A stretch of DNA of 64,000 nucleotides from JAOPZW01 sp963851295 (lineage in GTDB: Bacteria; Actinomycetota; Thermoleophilia; Solirubrobacterales; Solirubrobacteraceae): the NCBI GenBank assembly GCA_963851295.1, contig CAWKOS010000009.1, positions 248,001 through 312,000 on the forward strand, in the 5' to 3' direction. Shown one piece after another: positions 1 to 8,650 of the stretch; the first letter of the stretch is position 1; each line of letters begins with the position of its first letter. A program made the translations under genes and the position numbers. The notes beneath the pieces are model-generated. The model made no database searches, was not told where the DNA came from, and saw only the letters and a program-made list of their open reading frames with translations.

Positions 1-1094
1 CGCGTCGCCTCGGTGCGCCGGCCGCGGCGCAGGCAGACCTCGAGCAGCTCGCGCTGGACGTGCGTGTCGAGCGGCTCGAGCTCGGCCAGGCGGCGCAGGT
101 GGCGGTAGGCGGCCTCGATGTCGCCCGCCGCGCGATCGAGATCGGCGAGCACGTGCAGGACGCGTGCCGCGAGCTCGCGCAGGCGATCGCGCTCGTCGAG
201 CGCCCACTCGGCGTAGGGCTCGTCGGCGAGGAAGTCGCCGCCGTAGAGGGTGGCGGCCTCAGCCAGCTTGGCGCGCGCCTTGTCGGGCCGCTCGGCCGAG
301 GCGGCGTCGAGGCCGGCGTGGGCGAGCTCGACGAAGGCGTCGACGTCGATGGTCACCCGCGCGCGATCGAGCTGGTAGCCGCCGCCGCGCGTGACCACGA
401 ACTCCGACGGCGCCCGCTTGGGGCGCTCGGGCTCCAGGCGCCGGCGCAGCGCGTGCATGTGGTGGCGGACGTTGCCGTGCGCGTCGTAGCCGCCCTCGGG
501 CCACAGCGCCTGCGCGATCTCCTCGGCGTGGACCGACCGGCCGCGGCTGGCGATCATGAACTTCAGCAGCTGCCCGGGGCGCTGGGCCAGCCAGCGCCCG
601 CCGAGGTGGGTCTCGCCGCTGTGCACCTGGGTGCGCCCGAGGACCTGCAGGTGCAGCTGCGCCCCCGCCACCCAGTGCGGATCGGTGCGCCGGCGGCGGT
701 CGCGCGGGCTCGCGGGCCGGACCTGGAAGACGACGCGATCCGCTGGCGCGGACGCGGCCATGATCCACGCGGCCCCGCCCCCGCGGACGTCGATGCGCAC
801 CTCGGGCAGGACCTCGTCGGCCTCGAGCGCCATCTCGCTGATGCACGAGTCCGCCAGGGGTCCGTCGCCCTGTCGGCAGCCGAGCACGTCGCAGCAGCGC
901 ACGCTCCCCGCGGCGTCGTCGGCGAGCTGCGGATCGCCGCCCAGGAGGCGCTGCGCCGCGCCGTTCCAGGCCTCCAGGCAGCCGTCGCGGTCGCCCACGA
1001 GGATGCCGAAGGGCAGCTGCGCCAGCAGGGGCGAGGCAAGGTCGTGCAGGCGCGCCGCCGCGCGGGCGCCACCGGTGTCGGGGGAGTGAGTCAT
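1..1094 (-). CDS. PAS-wHTH-BTAD transcriptional regulator (3' end beyond window)
   Basis: I translated this frame by hand from an ATG at 1094; it stays open to the left edge, so the C-terminus is missing. Residues about 16-115 look like a PAS sensor domain (LPFGILVGDRDG, then LEAWNG). Residues about 146-240 form an OmpR/SARP-type winged helix (HLQVLGRTQVHSG to VTRGGGYQLD), and a BTAD helical domain follows from about 243. The family is expected to bind DNA and activate transcription; the ligand is unknown. Oddities are four cysteines in the PAS part (C67, C68, C73, C84) and a terminator-like hairpin directly in front of the ATG with no Shine-Dalgarno. It diverges from the exopolysaccharide operon and may regulate it (inference). 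Confidence 0.85.
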   Translation of the reverse strand, partial: MTHSPDTGGARAAARLHDLASPLLAQLPFGILVGDRDGCLEAWNGAAQRLLGGDPQLADDAAGSVRCCDVLGCRQGDGPLADSCISEMALEADEVLPEVRIDVRGGGAAWIMAASAPADRVVFQVRPASPRDRRRRTDPHWVAGAQLHLQVLGRTQVHSGETHLGGRWLAQRPGQLLKFMIASRGRSVHAEEIAQALWPEGGYDAHGNVRHHMHALRRRLEPERPKRAPSEFVVTRGGGYQLDRARVTIDVDAFVELAHAGLDAASAERPDKARAKLAEAATLYGGDFLADEPYAEWALDERDRLRELAARVLHVLADLDRAAGDIEAAYRHLRRLAELEPLDTHVQRELLEVCLRRGRRTEAT

Positions 1095-1095
1095 G

Positions 1096-1123
1096 AAAAA
1101 AGGGGGCCCGGTACCTGGCCCCC
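1096..1123 (-). terminator. Intrinsic-terminator-like hairpin abutting the start codon of the PAS-BTAD gene
   Basis: GGGGGCC (1102-1108) pairs perfectly with GGCCCCC (1117-1123) around an 8-nt loop. Read on the minus strand, the stem is followed at once by six T (1101-1096), one C and the ATG at 1094. This has the form of a rho-independent terminator in the 5' leader of the regulator, so it could act as an attenuator. Alternatively it ends a short unseen minus-strand transcript. Confidence 0.6.
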
Positions 1124-1157
1124 TCCCAGTCTTCTTAACAGGCGCTCCTGCCTGAGG

Positions 1158-1200
1158 TTCGGTCCTTGCCGAGATTTTCACGCTCGGCGCGAAAACCGAA
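1158..1200. promoter_or_regulatory. Nested inverted repeat in the divergent regulator intergenic region
   Basis: TTCGGT (1158-1163) pairs with ACCGAA (1195-1200) and, inside it, CCGAG (1169-1173) pairs with CTCGG (1183-1187). An alternative pairing TTTTC/GAAAA (1175-1179 with 1191-1195) overlaps it. It lies between the two divergent regulators and could be an operator or a structured leader; no known riboswitch was recognised. Confidence 0.4.
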
Positions 1201-1313
1201 TCTCAACCTCCTAATTCGCAGTCAACAGCGATCTCAAACGGCATCGACACGCGCCTCGTAGCGTGCGCCACGCCTTGAACGACGCCCGAACGCATCGACG
1301 AGAGGAGTCGCCC

Positions 1314-1994
1314 GTGGGCGACCGCAACCTTCCCGCGCTCGAGCTCGCCGGCCTCCTGGAGGACGTCGACCTCACCGAGCCCGAGCCCTCCGTGGCCGTG
1401 ATCGCCGAGCCCGCCCTCATGCGCCGCCGGATCGTGGCCGCGCTGGACTTCGACCGCCTCCCGGTCGTCGCCCAGGGCCACGAGCCGGCGGCCGTCCTCC
1501 CCGCCGGGGGGCCGGCGCCCGCGACGGTGGCCGTCCTCGCCGGCCTCGACGGCGACGCCATCCTCGGGCCCCTGCAGGAGATCCAGCGCGAGCTGCCCGA
1601 CACCCGCGTGGTCCTCGTCCTCGAGCGCATGCGCGGCGGGCCGCTGCGGCGGACCCTGCGCGCCGGCGCCGCCGCCGCGGTGGCCGCGGCCCAGGTCGAG
1701 ACCGGCCTGGCCCTCGCGGTCCGCTCGGCCTCCGCCGGCCTGCTCGTGGTGCCCGAGGAGATGCGCGACCGCCTCGAGCCGCCCGCGCTCTCACCGCGCG
1801 AGCGCGAGGTGCTCTCGCTGGCGGCCGACGGCGCCACGACGGCCGAGATCGCGGCCCACCTCACGGTCTCGTCCGGCACCGTCAAGCGCCACCTCTCCTC
1901 GTGCTTCGCCAAGCTCGGCGTCGAGAACCGCTCCGAGGCGCTCGCCCTGCTGCTCGACGCAGACCGCGATCCGGCCGCCACCCACGCCGAGTGA
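1314..1994 (+). CDS. Atypical response regulator with LuxR-type HTH
   Basis: This is a 226-residue protein. The C-terminal third (LSPREREVLSLAADG, then TVSSGTVKRHLSSCFAKLGV) is a clear LuxR/NarL helix-turn-helix. The N-terminal about 120 residues have receiver-like spacing, but the usual phospho-acceptor Asp after the third strand is absent (VAVLAGL) and no conserved Lys is seen, so it is probably a pseudo-receiver that does not take phosphate. The GTG at 1314 is chosen because AGAGGAG (1301-1307) sits 6 nt upstream; an in-frame upstream codon at 1263 has no such site. Its stop overlaps the start of the sugar-transferase gene, so it heads the exopolysaccharide operon and likely regulates it. 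Confidence 0.85.
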   Translation: MGDRNLPALELAGLLEDVDLTEPEPSVAVIAEPALMRRRIVAALDFDRLPVVAQGHEPAAVLPAGGPAPATVAVLAGLDGDAILGPLQEIQRELPDTRVVLVLERMRGGPLRRTLRAGAAAAVAAAQVETGLALAVRSASAGLLVVPEEMRDRLEPPALSPREREVLSLAADGATTAEIAAHLTVSSGTVKRHLSSCFAKLGVENRSEALALLLDADRDPAATHAE

Positions 1995-3508
1995 TCGGTC
2001 CGACGCAGCTTCGTAGCCGGCATCGCGCCGGCGCTCGCCGTCGACCGCGCAGACCGGTCGCGGTCGACCAGCTCCTGCCGCGCCAGCACTCCGCGACGGA
2101 TGCCGGCGCGAGCGTCTGGCGCCCCGACGCCGAGGCGCTGCGCCCGGTCGCGGCGCAGCGCCGCGAGCGCCGCGGGCGCCGCCTGCTGGCGACCGCCGAC
2201 GGCCTCGCCGCCGCGGTGACGCTCACCGTCTGCGTGCTCGCGCTCGGCGGCAGCCAGGACCGCCTGCCCGTCCTGGCGGCGATCGTGGCCGTCCTGGGCT
2301 GCGTGGGGTTGGCCAAGGCGCTGGGCCTCTACGAGCGCGACGAGCTGACCCTGCAGCCCTCGACCCTCGACGAGGCGCCGCGCCTGTTCCAGCTCGCGAC
2401 GCTCTGGGCGCTCGTCGTCTGGGTCGCCGGCCAGCCGGTGCTCGGCGGCTTCCTCGGGCGCGACCAGATCCTCGCCCTGTGGGGCGGGCTGACGCTCGCC
2501 CTCGTCGGCGGCCGCGTGCTGGCGCGGACGGTCGCGCGCCGGGCGACGCCGCTGGACCGCTGCCTGCTCGTCGGCCAGCGCGAGGCCTGCGACCGCGCCG
2601 AGGCCAAGATCCGCCAGGCCCACGGCGCCCACGCGCGCGTGGTGAGCATCATCGCCTCCGACGACCCCACCCGCGACCACATCGCCGCCCAGGCGCTCGA
2701 GGCGATCCGGGTGCGCACCGACATCCACCGCCTCGTGGTCGCCCCCGGCCCCGAGGACCACGCCGAGATCCTCGACCTCGTGCGGGCCGCCAAGGCCCTG
2801 GGCCTGAAGGTCAGCGTCGTGCCGCGGATGCTCGAGGTCGTCGGCTCGTCGGTCGTCTTCGACGACGTCGAGGGCGAAACGCTGCTCGGCGTGCGCCGCT
2901 TTGGCCTCTCGCGCTCGGCGTGGGCCCTCAAGCGCGCGACCGACGTCGTGGGCTCGGCCATCGGGCTCGTGCTCATCTGCCCCCTGCTCGCGCTCATCGC
3001 GGTGGCCGTCAAGCTCGACAGCCGCGGGCCGGTGCTCTTCCGCCAGCAGCGCGTCGGGCGCGACGGGCGGACCTTCGCGATGGCCAAGTTCCGCACGATG
3101 TTCGACGGCGCCGAGCGACAGCAGGCCGCCCTGCGCGACCGCAACGAGGCCGACGGGCTCTTCAAGATCGCCGACGACCCGCGGATCACGCGCGTGGGCG
3201 GCTTCCTGCGCCACACCTCGCTCGACGAGCTCCCGCAGCTGTGGAACGTGCTGCGCGGCCAGATGAGCCTCGTCGGCCCGCGCCCGCTCGTCCCCGAGGA
3301 CGACCAGCGCGTCGTCGGCTGGTACCGCCGGCGCCTGCACCTGACCCCGGGGATGACCGGGCGCTGGCAGGTGCTCGGCTCGGCGCGGATCCCGCTGCAC
3401 GAGATGGTCAAGCTCGACTACCTCTACGCGGCCAACTGGTCGCTGTGGCTCGACGTGAAGATCATGCTGCGCACGATCGGCTTCGTCTTCAGCCGCAGGG
3501 GGCTCTGA
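1991..3508 (+). CDS. Polyprenyl-phosphate glycosyl-1-phosphate transferase (exopolysaccharide priming enzyme)
   Basis: The 505-residue protein has the layout of the WbaP/EpsL-type priming enzyme: N-terminal membrane helices from about residue 64, a cytoplasmic middle part, and from about 313 the Bac_transf domain (KRATDVVGSAIGL helix, FRQQRVGRDG, KFRTM, LDELPQLWNVL, SLVGPRPLVPED). It would transfer a sugar-1-phosphate to the undecaprenyl-phosphate carrier at the inner membrane, the first step of repeat-unit assembly. The GTG start at 1991 overlaps the preceding TGA, which suggests translational coupling. The first about 60 residues are Arg-rich and poorly conserved in look, so the true start is a little uncertain. 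Confidence 0.9.
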   Translation: MIGPTQLRSRHRAGARRRPRRPVAVDQLLPRQHSATDAGASVWRPDAEALRPVAAQRRERRGRRLLATADGLAAAVTLTVCVLALGGSQDRLPVLAAIVAVLGCVGLAKALGLYERDELTLQPSTLDEAPRLFQLATLWALVVWVAGQPVLGGFLGRDQILALWGGLTLALVGGRVLARTVARRATPLDRCLLVGQREACDRAEAKIRQAHGAHARVVSIIASDDPTRDHIAAQALEAIRVRTDIHRLVVAPGPEDHAEILDLVRAAKALGLKVSVVPRMLEVVGSSVVFDDVEGETLLGVRRFGLSRSAWALKRATDVVGSAIGLVLICPLLALIAVAVKLDSRGPVLFRQQRVGRDGRTFAMAKFRTMFDGAERQQAALRDRNEADGLFKIADDPRITRVGGFLRHTSLDELPQLWNVLRGQMSLVGPRPLVPEDDQRVVGWYRRRLHLTPGMTGRWQVLGSARIPLHEMVKLDYLYAANWSLWLDVKIMLRTIGFVFSRRGL

Positions 3509-3509
3509 C

Positions 3510-4286
3510 GTGCACGGTCACGACCGCATCGAGCTGATGGGGATGCCCGTCGACCGCGTGACCGAGCGCGAGGCGGTGCAGGAGATCGTCGGCGCCCTTG
3601 GCGGCGGCGACGGCGGCTGGGTCATCACGCCCAACCTCGACCACCTGCGCCACCATCGCGACAGCGCGAGGGTCCGCCGCGCCTTCGCCGACGCCGACCT
3701 CGTACTCGCCGACGGCATGCCGCTCGTGTGGGCCAGCCGGCTGCAGAACACGCCGCTGCCCGAGCGCGTCGCCGGCTCGGACCTCATCTGGTCGCTCAGC
3801 GACGCCGGCGGGCGCGTCGGCGCCTCGGTCTTCCTGCTCGGCGGCAACCCCGGCGCGGCCGACGACGCCGCCCGCGTCCTGCACGACCACGCGCCGGGCC
3901 TGCAGCTTGCCGGCACCGCCGCGCCCGAGGTCTCCGAAGACGGCGGCGGCGACGAGCTCGACGGCGTCGCGCGCGAGCTGAGCGCCGCGCGGCCCGACCT
4001 CGTCTACGTCGGCCTGCCGCTCGCCAAGCAGGTTGCGGCGATCCCGCGCCTGCGGCGCGCCTCGCCCGCGAGCTGGTTCCTGGGGCTCGGGATGTCGCTG
4101 AGCTTCGTGGCCGGCGACGTGCGCCGCGCGCCGCGCGCCGTCCAGCGCAGCGGCCTGGAGTGGCTGTGGCGCCTCTCGCAGGAGCCCTCGCGCCTGTGGC
4201 GGCGCTACCTCGTCGAGGGCATGCCGCTGGCCGGAGCGCTCTTCGCCGGCGCCCTGCGCCGCCGCGCCCGGGGGGCGATCCCGTGA
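3510..4286 (+). CDS. WecG/TagA/CpsF-family glycosyltransferase (GT26)
   Basis: The 258-residue protein matches the GT26 family that adds the second sugar to the lipid-linked priming sugar (N-acetylmannosaminyl-transferase type). Visible hallmarks are VITPNLDHL near the start, LADGMPLVWASR, GASVFLLGGNPG and DLVYVGLPLAKQ. The GTG start lies 1 nt after the stop of the priming enzyme, fitting the next step in the same pathway. The family is usually peripheral to the cytoplasmic membrane. Sugar specificity cannot be read from the sequence. Confidence 0.9.
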   Translation: MHGHDRIELMGMPVDRVTEREAVQEIVGALGGGDGGWVITPNLDHLRHHRDSARVRRAFADADLVLADGMPLVWASRLQNTPLPERVAGSDLIWSLSDAGGRVGASVFLLGGNPGAADDAARVLHDHAPGLQLAGTAAPEVSEDGGGDELDGVARELSAARPDLVYVGLPLAKQVAAIPRLRRASPASWFLGLGMSLSFVAGDVRRAPRAVQRSGLEWLWRLSQEPSRLWRRYLVEGMPLAGALFAGALRRRARGAIP

Positions 4287-5800
4287 GCGCCCCGACGCGC
4301 ACCCGCACCCGCGCCACCTTCCGCGAGGGCATGGCCTTCGGCGGGGCGAGCTTCGCGCTCACCGCGATCGTCGGCCTCGCCAGCAGCGTCACCATCGCGC
4401 GCCTCTACGGCGCCTCGACGCTGGGCGAGCTCGCCCTCGCCCAGGCGCCCGCGCTGGCGCTCGCCTTCCTCTCCACCGCCCAGGAGCAGGCGGGCCTCGT
4501 GCGCCAGCTCTCGGTCCTGCACCCGCGCGCTCCGCGCGTGACCGCGCTCTTCGCGGCCGTCTTCGCCTTCTCGCTGGGCCTCACGCTGTCGATGGCGGCG
4601 ATCACCGTGCCGGCCGCCTACCTGCTCTTCCACGGGCCGCTGCACCGCCCCGAGCTCTTCGGGCCGTGCGTAGCGCTCGTGGCCAGCTACGTGCTCATCG
4701 AGAACACCAACTGGAACCTCGACATGATCCTGTCGGCCTTCCGGGCCGGCCGCCAGCTCTTCTGGGCGCGCCTGACGCATGCCGTCGTCTTCCTGGCCGT
4801 GGCCATCGGCGCCGCCCTGATCACGCGCTCGCTGTGGTGCCTGGTCGTCGCGACGATCGCCGGGCCGCTGCTGGCGCTCGGCGTGCGCCTGGCCGTCATC
4901 GGCGGCTTCATGCGCCTGCGCATCGGCGTCGACGAGCTGCGCCACGGCTTCGGCGCCCTGCCCGGCATGGTGCGCTGGGGACTGAAGACCGCTCCGGGCA
5001 CCGCGCTCCAGGGCGTGGCCAGCCAGGTCGCGATCTGGGTGATGGGCTTCGTGGCCACGACGGCCGCCATCGGCGCCTACAACCGCGCCGCCCAGGTCGC
5101 CAGCCGCCTGGTCGACGTCAACTTCCGCATCCTCGAGATGCTCTTCCCGACGCTCGTCGAGCGGCGCTCGCAGAGCGACGAGGCGGGCTTCGACCGCGCC
5201 GTGGCCGACTCGCTGCGCTACGCCGCGATCGCCCTGCTGCTGCCCGCGGCCGTCGGCGGCGGCGCCGCCCACGGGGTCATGGCGCTCTTCGGCCCCGGCT
5301 TCGAGCGCGCGGCCGACGCCTTCGCCCTGCTGCTCATCGTGCCGGCGCTCGGCGCCCTCAGCTCGGTCCAGCAGACCCAGCTCTGGGCCGTCGACCGTCC
5401 CGGGATCGTGACCGTCATCGCCGCGGGCCACACGCTGCTCATGGTCGTCCTGGTGATCGCGCTGACCCACGCGCTCGGGATCACCGGCGCCGCGCTGGGC
5501 TGCGTGCTCGCCGGCGTCGCCAAGCTCACGTGCACCGGGCTCGTCGCCCGCCGCCACTGGACGAGCCCGCTGCGCTCGCTGTGGCCGGCGCGCGAGCTGC
5601 TCGGCCTCGCCGCCGCCTGCGCCGCCGGCTTCGTCGTGGCGCGCGCCTGCGACGGCGCGCTGCCGCTCGGCCCGCTGCTGGCGCTGGCGCTCGGAACGGT
5701 CGCCTACGGAGCGATCGTCGCGCTCGCCTCGCGGCACAACCCGCGCGACCGCGCCCGGGTGCGCGACGCCCGCGCCCGCCTGAGCGGGGTGACCGCATGA
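4283..5800 (+). CDS. Wzx-like polysaccharide flippase (MOP superfamily)
   Basis: The 505-residue, strongly hydrophobic protein has about 12-14 predicted membrane helices. It opens with the flippase-like segment FREGMAFGGASFALTAIVGL, followed by ARLYGASTLGELALAQ. It would move lipid-linked repeat units across the membrane. The GTG start at 4283 overlaps the previous TGA. Its place between the GT26 gene and a pyruvyl transferase, with a Wzy-like polymerase and a Wzz-like protein further on, supports a Wzx/Wzy-dependent pathway. Confidence 0.88.
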   Translation: MSAPTRTRTRATFREGMAFGGASFALTAIVGLASSVTIARLYGASTLGELALAQAPALALAFLSTAQEQAGLVRQLSVLHPRAPRVTALFAAVFAFSLGLTLSMAAITVPAAYLLFHGPLHRPELFGPCVALVASYVLIENTNWNLDMILSAFRAGRQLFWARLTHAVVFLAVAIGAALITRSLWCLVVATIAGPLLALGVRLAVIGGFMRLRIGVDELRHGFGALPGMVRWGLKTAPGTALQGVASQVAIWVMGFVATTAAIGAYNRAAQVASRLVDVNFRILEMLFPTLVERRSQSDEAGFDRAVADSLRYAAIALLLPAAVGGGAAHGVMALFGPGFERAADAFALLLIVPALGALSSVQQTQLWAVDRPGIVTVIAAGHTLLMVVLVIALTHALGITGAALGCVLAGVAKLTCTGLVARRHWTSPLRSLWPARELLGLAAACAAGFVVARACDGALPLGPLLALALGTVAYGAIVALASRHNPRDRARVRDARARLSGVTA

Positions 5801-6816
5801 CCGCCACGACGGCGGAGCACGTCATCGACCTGCGCGTGCGCCTGGAGCGCACCGTCGCGCGCGCGATCCCGCACGGAGCCCGCGTCGCGCTCATCGACGC
5901 GCCCAACCACCCCAACTCCGGCGACAACGCGATCTGGCTGGGCGAGCTCGCCCTCCTGCGCGGACTCGGGGCGCGGATCGGCTACGTCTGCGAGACCCAC
6001 GGCTTCGACGCCCGCGCCGCGCGCCGCGCGATCGGCCCCGACGGCGTGGTGGCGCTCCACGGCGGCGGCAACTTCGGCGACGAGTGGCCCGGCTACCAGG
6101 AGCTGCGCGAGCGCGTCGTGCGCGAGCTGCCCGACCTGCCGGTGGTCCAGCTCCCGCAGTCGGTCCAGTTCGGCGCCGACGCCGCGCGCGAGCGCGCCGC
6201 CGCCGCGCTCGCCGGGCACCCGCGGCTGACCGTCCTCGCGCGCGACCACCCGAGCGTGGAGGCCGTCCGCGCGCTGGCGCCCGGCGCCACCGTCGAGCTG
6301 TGCCCCGACGCCGCCCTGGCCCTGCGCCCGCCGGTCCGCCGCGAGCGCGCCGACGCCCCGGCGCTGTGGCTGGCGCGCACCGACCGCGAGCGCCGCGCGG
6401 CGCGCCTGGAGCCGCCGGCCGGCGCGGGCACCGTCGTCGACTGGCCGCCCGCGGGCACCGGCGAGGCGGCCCTGCGCGAGATCAGCCGCGTCGCCGGCCA
6501 GCGCGCGACCAAGCGCTGGTGGCTGGCGGGCGCCGCCACCCCGGCCGTCGCCGCCCTGCATCGCGGGCTGACGACCCGGCGCGTGCGCGCCGCGCTCGAG
6601 CTCCTGTCCCGCGCGCCGGTCGTGGTCACCGACCGCCTCCACGCGCACATCCTCTGCCTGCTGCTCGGCGTGCCCCACGTGGCCGTCGACACGGGCTACG
6701 GCAAGCTGCGCCGCTTCGTGGAGGCGTGGAGCGCCGGCAACCCGCTGCTGCGGATGGCCGGCGACGCCCGCGAGGCCCAGGTCGCAGCCGACGAGATGGA
6801 GGCCGCCCATGCCTGA
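5797..6816 (+). CDS. Polysaccharide pyruvyl transferase family protein
   Basis: The 339-residue protein carries the family signatures APNHPNSGDNAIWLGE near the N-terminus, ALHGGGNFGDEWPGYQ in the middle and VVTDRLHAHILCLLLGVPHVA near the C-terminus. Members transfer pyruvate from phosphoenolpyruvate to sugar hydroxyls as a ketal, giving the polymer negative charge. The acceptor sugar is unknown. The ATG overlaps the flippase stop (ATGA) and the 3' end overlaps the next gene by 8 nt. Confidence 0.88.
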   Translation: MTATTAEHVIDLRVRLERTVARAIPHGARVALIDAPNHPNSGDNAIWLGELALLRGLGARIGYVCETHGFDARAARRAIGPDGVVALHGGGNFGDEWPGYQELRERVVRELPDLPVVQLPQSVQFGADAARERAAAALAGHPRLTVLARDHPSVEAVRALAPGATVELCPDAALALRPPVRRERADAPALWLARTDRERRAARLEPPAGAGTVVDWPPAGTGEAALREISRVAGQRATKRWWLAGAATPAVAALHRGLTTRRVRAALELLSRAPVVVTDRLHAHILCLLLGVPHVAVDTGYGKLRRFVEAWSAGNPLLRMAGDAREAQVAADEMEAAHA

Positions 6817-8650
6817 CCTTCCGACCACCTCCGTCGTCATCCCGTCCCACGGGCGCAGCGGACTGCTCGACGCGATCGTCGCGCCGCTGCTCGACGACCC
6901 CGCGACCACCGAGGTCGTGATCGTCGCCGACGGCGACGACGACGCCCACCGCCGCGCCTGCGAGCTGGCCGACGAGGAGCCGCTGATCGACGCGCTCGCC
7001 ACGCCGGGCGTCGGCGAGAACGGCGCCCGCCAGGCCGGCGTCGAGCGGGCCCACGGCGAGGTCGTGGTGCTGCTCGACGACGACGTGCTGCCCGAGCCCG
7101 GGCTCGTCACCGGCCACGCCCGCGCCCACGCGGGCGCCGAGGGCCTTGTCGTGCTCGGCTACATGCCCGTCGGCAAGGCCGACGGGATCGCCGAGGAGCT
7201 CTACGCCCTCGCCTACGAGGCGTGCGTGGCGCAGTACGAGCGCGACCCGGCGAGGATCCTGCACAGCGCGTGGGCGGGCAACCTCTCGCTGCGGCGCGAG
7301 GACGCCCTGCGCGTCGGGCTCGCCGACCCCGACTACGACGCCGCCTACAACGCCGATCGCGACCTCGGCCTGCGGCTCGTGCGGGCCGGGCTCACGGGCG
7401 CCTTCGACCGCGACCTGCGCGCCACGCACCTCTACCGGCGCACGCTGTCGGACCTGCGCCGCGACGCGCGCACCTCGGGCGAGGGCCGCTGGCTGGTCCA
7501 CCACCGCCACGGCGACCTCGTCGGGTCGCTGACCGTCGACGCCTTCGCCGAGGGGCTGCCGCGCGGCCGCGCCGCGCTCGTGCGCGCCGCCCGCCGGCCC
7601 GCGGTCCGCCAGGCCCTGCGCGGCCCGCTGGCCGCGCTCGCGCGGGGCCGCGGCCCCCGCCGCGCCCGCCGCGCCGCCGCCGTGCTCGACGTCCGCCTCG
7701 GCCAGCAGGCCGCCGCGGCGGCCCGCGCCCGGCGCGCCCGCCGCGAGGGCCCGCACGAGCCGCGGACGCTTCCCGTCTCGGTCGTCATCCCGGCCTACAA
7801 CCGCCCGAAGATGGTCCGCCGCGCGGTGCAGAGCGTCGCCGCGCAGACCGTCGCGCCGCGCGAGGTGATCGTCGTCGACGACTGCTCGACGGACGCCACC
7901 GGCGCCGTCGCCGCCGAGCTCGGCGCGCGCGTCGTGCGCCACGAGGTCAACCGCGGCGAGGGCGCGACGCGCAACACCGGCCTCGAGCAGGCCACGCAGC
8001 CGTGGGTGGCGCTCCTGGACTCCGACGACGAATGGCTGCCCGAGCACCTGCGGACGCTGTGGGCGCTGCGCGGCGACCACGTGCTCGTCTCGACGTCGTG
8101 CATCGGCCTGGACCCCGAGTCGCCGGCGCGGCGCGTCTACGGCGTCCCCGGGCCGCGGCCGCTGCGCCTGCGCACGCCCGCGCGCCTCGCCCACCCCGAC
8201 AACTGCGTGCCGCCGAGCGCCGCGCTGCTGCGCCGCGACGTCGCCCTGCGCGCCGGCGCCTTCGACACGACGCTCGAGCGCTGCGCCGACCTCGAGCTGT
8301 GGCTGCGGATGCTCGAGCACGGCAGCGGCGTCGCCGCCCCCGACGTGACCGCCGTCTATCACCTGCACGCCGGCCAGGTCTCGGCCGACGGCGCCGCCAT
8401 GCAGCGCGCGCACCGCGCCGTGCTCGAGCGCCACGCCGCGCGTCCGTGGTGCACGACGGGCGTGCGCCGGCGCTTCGAGGGCCTGATGGCCTGGGACGCG
8501 CTGCGCGCCGGGGGCGGCAGCAGCAGCGCCGCGCGCGCCTTCGCGCGCGAGCTGCGCGACCCGCGCCGCGCCCTCGGCGTGGCGATCGCGCTGGCGTGGC
8601 GGGCGCGGCTGCGCCGCCGCGGCGCGCGCCTGAAGGAGTGGTCGCGATGA
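6809..8650 (+). CDS. Two-domain family 2 glycosyltransferase
   Basis: The 613-residue protein contains two GT-A domains in tandem. The first starts at about residue 7 (TSVVIPSHGRSG) with an acidic metal site VVLLDDDVLPEPG. The second starts at about 321 (PVSVVIPAYNRPK) with ALLDSDDEWLP. An Arg/Ala-rich linker (about 250-315) joins them. Each may add one sugar to the lipid-linked repeat unit, so one polypeptide could make two linkages. The start overlaps the pyruvyl-transferase gene by 8 nt. There is no frameshift, so this is a true fusion. Confidence 0.88.
   Translation: MPDLPTTSVVIPSHGRSGLLDAIVAPLLDDPATTEVVIVADGDDDAHRRACELADEEPLIDALATPGVGENGARQAGVERAHGEVVVLLDDDVLPEPGLVTGHARAHAGAEGLVVLGYMPVGKADGIAEELYALAYEACVAQYERDPARILHSAWAGNLSLRREDALRVGLADPDYDAAYNADRDLGLRLVRAGLTGAFDRDLRATHLYRRTLSDLRRDARTSGEGRWLVHHRHGDLVGSLTVDAFAEGLPRGRAALVRAARRPAVRQALRGPLAALARGRGPRRARRAAAVLDVRLGQQAAAAARARRARREGPHEPRTLPVSVVIPAYNRPKMVRRAVQSVAAQTVAPREVIVVDDCSTDATGAVAAELGARVVRHEVNRGEGATRNTGLEQATQPWVALLDSDDEWLPEHLRTLWALRGDHVLVSTSCIGLDPESPARRVYGVPGPRPLRLRTPARLAHPDNCVPPSAALLRRDVALRAGAFDTTLERCADLELWLRMLEHGSGVAAPDVTAVYHLHAGQVSADGAAMQRAHRAVLERHAARPWCTTGVRRRFEGLMAWDALRAGGGSSSAARAFARELRDPRRALGVAIALAWRARLRRRGARLKEWSR

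Noticed and set aside
60..1214. A 384-codon plus-strand open frame at the left edge
   Set aside because: It lies antisense to the PAS-BTAD gene, whose minus-strand translation has clear domains.
1095..1313. A known riboswitch class in the divergent regulator gap
   Set aside because: Stems are present but no consensus for glycine, cobalamin or c-di-GMP classes could be matched.
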